DNA of 53,500 nucleotides, taken from contig NZ_BAFP01000120.1 of the NCBI RefSeq assembly GCF_000308455.1, forward strand, positions 1-53,500, given 5' to 3'. Position numbers and translations under genes: made by a program. Source of the DNA: Nocardia abscessus NBRC 100374. GTDB taxonomy: Bacteria > Actinomycetota > Actinomycetes > Mycobacteriales > Mycobacteriaceae. Every line of letters begins with the position of its first letter. The first letter of the stretch is position 1. Positions 51,266 to 53,500 of this stretch are shown here, one piece after another. The notes under the pieces are model-generated. The model had not been told where the DNA came from. It saw only the letters and a program-made list of their open reading frames with translations, and made no database searches.

Positions 51266-52676
51266 GCCCCTCCCACGGCGCCGGCTCCGGGTAGTACCCG
51301 GCCAGGAACTCGGAGACGATCCGCACCCGCTCGGACTCGGCGACCTCGGGGAAACTGCCGTCGTTGAGGCAGAAGAAGTCGACGTCGCGATGGCGCGCCA
51401 GCCCGTCCAGCATGGCCAGGCCGTTGTAGCTGGTCGTGTCGACGTAACGCACTTTCGCCGTCTCCTGCGGCACCGCTCGACCGGTCAACAGGGCGTAGTA
51501 GTGATACAGCGAGTTGGTGACCGAGATGTCGGTGGCCGCCCGGAACCGGCTCGCGCTCGTGCGCGCGAAATCCGCGGCGAATTCCTCTTCCATCTCCAGC
51601 AGTACGCTGCGCCGCAGCGGCGCGGGCGTGTGCTCCAGATGCCGGGTGATGACGTGACCGAAGCGGTCGGCCAGCAGCGCCCGGTTCACCCGCGCGGCGT
51701 TCTCGAAACCACTGCGCCGCTCATGGTTGCTTCCCGGCCCGATCCGCAGGTCCGCTTCGATGAACCGGCTCACCCCGCCCGGGGTGAAGAACATCGACGG
51801 ACGCACCGGCCGCGCGAAGAACATGTCGTCGTTGGAGTAGAGGAAGTGCTCGCTGAGCCCCTCGATGTGCTGCAACTGGCATTCCACCGCGTGCGAATTG
51901 AACACCGGCAAGCCGCTCACGTCGCGGAAGTGGTCCACCGCGCGCACCACGGTCACCTTCGGATGCGCGGTCAGCCAGTCCGGCGGCGTGGAGTCGGTCG
52001 CGATGAAGATCCGGCGAATCCACGGCGCGTTCTTGTACACCGACCGCAGGGCGTACTTCAGTTCATCGATCTGCCGGATCCTGGCGTCCGCGTCGTCACC
52101 TTCCCCGACCACGACCTGGGCCAGCATCCCGGCGCGGCGGGCGCGGAATGCGGGGTCGGAGCCGTCCACCCAGGAGAACACCAGGTCGATGTCGAAACCG
52201 ACGTCGCCGGTCTGCGGCGCGAACATGTCCGCCAGGGTGGGCCAGGTCCGGTCGAACAGCCGCACCTGTGTGGGCTGGACGTCGGCGAGGTCGAAGACCG
52301 GGCGGGTCAGCGCGTTCGGGCGCGGGCAGGTCACCGTGTCGCCGTGGTACTCCCACAGTTCCAGCTCGACGTGATGCGCGGGATCGTGGTCGCGCCCGAG
52401 CCGGAATACGTTGTGCTGCAATTCCATACAGGAGAATCCCGCCGACATCGCGGCGGCGGTCACCCGGCGCACCATCGGGCGATGCGCCGCGTCGGCCGCG
52501 AGCACGAGCCGGTGCCCGCTGTCGCGCACGAGCAGGAACGGCACCTCCGCCGCCGCCAGTTCCGCGCGCAGGTACCCGAGATCCTCGATCATCGCCGCGG
52601 ACACGGCGAGATTGCTCACCATGTGCCGCGTCACCATTTCCACCGCCCCCGAATTCACTGCTCCCCTGTCCACCAT
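51213..52676 (-). CDS. cpsY: Stealth-family capsule polysaccharide phosphotransferase (CpsY-like)
   Basis: 487 residues, hexose-1-phosphoryltransferase family. Stealth regions: CR1 DIDLVFSWVDGSDPAF (~172); CR2 DELKYALRSVYKNAPWIRRIFIATDSTPP to LYSNDDMFFARPV; CR3 ENAARVNRALLADRFGHVITRHLEHTPAPL; CR4 CLNDGS near 445. The N-terminal 150 residues are a separate alpha/beta domain. The enzyme would transfer sugar-1-phosphate to a cell-surface polysaccharide. ATG 52676 is preferred (GGAGACAG upstream); ATG 52688 adds four residues. Partner Rv0805-like gene is convergent with a 53-nt overlap. Confidence 0.9.
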   Translation of the reverse strand: MVDRGAVNSGAVEMVTRHMVSNLAVSAAMIEDLGYLRAELAAAEVPFLLVRDSGHRLVLAADAAHRPMVRRVTAAAMSAGFSCMELQHNVFRLGRDHDPAHHVELELWEYHGDTVTCPRPNALTRPVFDLADVQPTQVRLFDRTWPTLADMFAPQTGDVGFDIDLVFSWVDGSDPAFRARRAGMLAQVVVGEGDDADARIRQIDELKYALRSVYKNAPWIRRIFIATDSTPPDWLTAHPKVTVVRAVDHFRDVSGLPVFNSHAVECQLQHIEGLSEHFLYSNDDMFFARPVRPSMFFTPGGVSRFIEADLRIGPGSNHERRSGFENAARVNRALLADRFGHVITRHLEHTPAPLRRSVLLEMEEEFAADFARTSASRFRAATDISVTNSLYHYYALLTGRAVPQETAKVRYVDTTSYNGLAMLDGLARHRDVDFFCLNDGSFPEVAESERVRIVSEFLAGYYPEPAPWEGLSRPPRRPIPQSTPGAA

Positions 52677-53138
52677 CACTGTCTCCACATCCGTCTGTCC
52701 GCCGGTTTCCGATTACGTCCGGGGCACCGCGCCGAGCCGTGATTCCGCCGATGCCGAGACATCGACAGAGATGACCGCGCCCGGCGCGGTGACATTCAGA
52801 AATGGGGAAGGGTGCCGAAGCGGGGGTGCGAATTGATCACCCGGCATGCAGACGACTGGTGGACCATTTCGTATTCACCTCACTCACGGCCGGACGCGCG
52901 AAGCGTCATGGATGGAAGCGCTGCACTCGTGCGGTACTCGAAGGGCACGGGCGGCAGCCGCGGAGCCGGACAGTCATCGGCCGGCGAAAGTGGTCTGCCC
53001 AGAAAATACCGGGCACCTCTACGAATGATGCAACGCGCTGGAGATTCCGTCAATCGGCGCTGCTGAACTGCTCATGCCCTTCCGCTGCCGCTGACCCCGT
53101 GCGGACGGCCGGGGCGTGGCACACCGCGGGCTACATAG
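52677..53138. other. ~460-nt intergenic region with no gene seen
   Basis: Divergent region between the Stealth gene and the flavodoxin. The open frames on the plus strand (e.g. ATG 52802) are basic, lack motifs and run through the iron box at 53139, so I do not call them. No repeat or RNA structure was noticed. Confidence 0.5.
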
Positions 53139-53157
53139 TTAGGATAGGCTCACCATA
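53139..53157 (+). promoter_or_regulatory. IdeR/DtxR-type iron box before flavodoxin gene
   Basis: TTAGGATAGGCTCACCATA matches 15 of 19 positions of TTAGGTTAGSCTAACCTAA by eye. It lies 17 nt before the flavodoxin start, where bound repressor would block the promoter or early transcription. Confidence 0.65.
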
Positions 53158-53174
53158 TTGACTGGAGAAAGGTT

Positions 53175-53500
53175 GTGCCGGTGCGTGTCATCATCCTGTT
53201 CGGAACCGAGATGGGCACCGCGGAGTCCGCGGCGAACAGCATCGCCGGAGAACTCCGCGGGGCGCACGACGTCTCGGTGCACGACATGACGGACTTCGAC
53301 ATCGCGGATCTGGACCCGCGCCACTTCCACGTCGTCGTGTGCTCGACCTACGGCGACGGCGACCTGCCGACCGGCGCCGAACCCTTCTACGACGCCCTCG
53401 ACCGCCACCGCCCGGATTTGCGCGGCCTGCGGTTCGCCGTGTTCGGGCTCGGCGACACCGTCTACGGCGACACGTTCAATCGCGGCGGCGAGATCATCGC
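53175..53500 (+). CDS. Flavodoxin domain protein, N-terminal part
   Basis: The first ~108 residues are in the window; the gene continues past the right edge. The FMN phosphate loop is ILFGTEMGTAESAANSIAGE, followed by CSTYGDGDLPTGAEPFYDAL and LRFAVFGLGDTVYGDTFNRGG, the three FMN-contact loops of MioC/sulfite-reductase-type flavodoxins. It may be a free flavodoxin or the start of a larger reductase. GTG 53175 (GGAG 7 nt upstream) or GTG 53181 is the start. The iron box suggests expression when iron is scarce, the usual time for flavodoxin to replace ferredoxin. Confidence 0.85.
   Translation, partial: MPVRVIILFGTEMGTAESAANSIAGELRGAHDVSVHDMTDFDIADLDPRHFHVVVCSTYGDGDLPTGAEPFYDALDRHRPDLRGLRFAVFGLGDTVYGDTFNRGGEII

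Noticed and set aside
52802..53161. A 119-codon open frame before the flavodoxin
   Set aside because: Basic, motif-free, no ribosome binding site, and overlaps the iron box.
1..53500. CRISPR arrays, insertion sequences, phage genes, rRNA
   Set aside because: No regularly spaced repeats, transposase or integrase motifs, or rRNA sequence were seen on either strand.

Overview
High-GC, mycolata-type actinobacterial chromosome, most likely Nocardia or a close relative. Three blocks keep a gene order known from Mycobacterium tuberculosis: (i) Rv1083-mca-DUF4307-greA-metB and cbs-SGNH hydrolase-fadA3 (Rv1074c-Rv1083 neighbourhood, ~263-13446, with insertions); (ii) ppx2-DUF501-ftsB/divIC-eno-lpqU (Rv1026-Rv1022, 32905-37222); (iii) the Rv0805-type phosphodiesterase next to a CpsY-type Stealth protein (Rv0805/Rv0806c, 50312-52676). 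Genus is inferred, not proven.

Layout. 1-13500: mycothiol and sulfur amino acid metabolism (mca, metB, cbs), greA, an acyl-CoA dehydrogenase, an MscS-like TM-helix protein, an HD-GYP/LuxR regulator and a thiolase. 13500-19100: BI-1-like membrane protein, rRNA guanine methyltransferase, three lipoproteins, and a small operon (His-rich membrane protein + DUF305 lipoprotein) behind a palindrome resembling copper-sensor operators. 19245-25412: a stand-alone 2055-residue NRPS with architecture A-T-C-A-T-R, the layout of aureusimine (pyrazinone) synthetases. 25400-32900: envelope protein, SDR behind a perfect 18-bp palindrome, a tRNA-Leu(UAA) lacking the long variable arm, RNase Z, an amino acid permease, a decayed POT peptide transporter and an SRPBCC protein. 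32905-37222: the enolase operon.

37310-50148 is the most interesting region. Two divergent transcription units meet at 42491-42814, where I see two IdeR/DtxR-type iron boxes, one per direction. Leftward: a lipoprotein binding protein, two Opp/Dpp-type permeases and a fused double ATPase, all with 4-base overlaps. Rightward: a VioC-family Fe(II)/2-oxoglutarate oxygenase, SbnB-like and SbnA-like 2,3-diaminopropionate enzymes, a PLP group-III decarboxylase, a MATE exporter and a GldA-like dehydrogenase. No NRPS or IucA/IucC-type synthetase is present. I infer an iron-repressed system that makes, exports and re-imports a small aminocarboxylate metallophore built on diaminopropionate/ethylenediamine (EDDS-like). 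A third iron box precedes a flavodoxin at the right edge.

Many genes have a TANNNT -10 element 6-8 nt before the start codon and no ribosome binding site, implying leaderless transcripts. No CRISPR array, insertion sequence or rRNA gene was seen.
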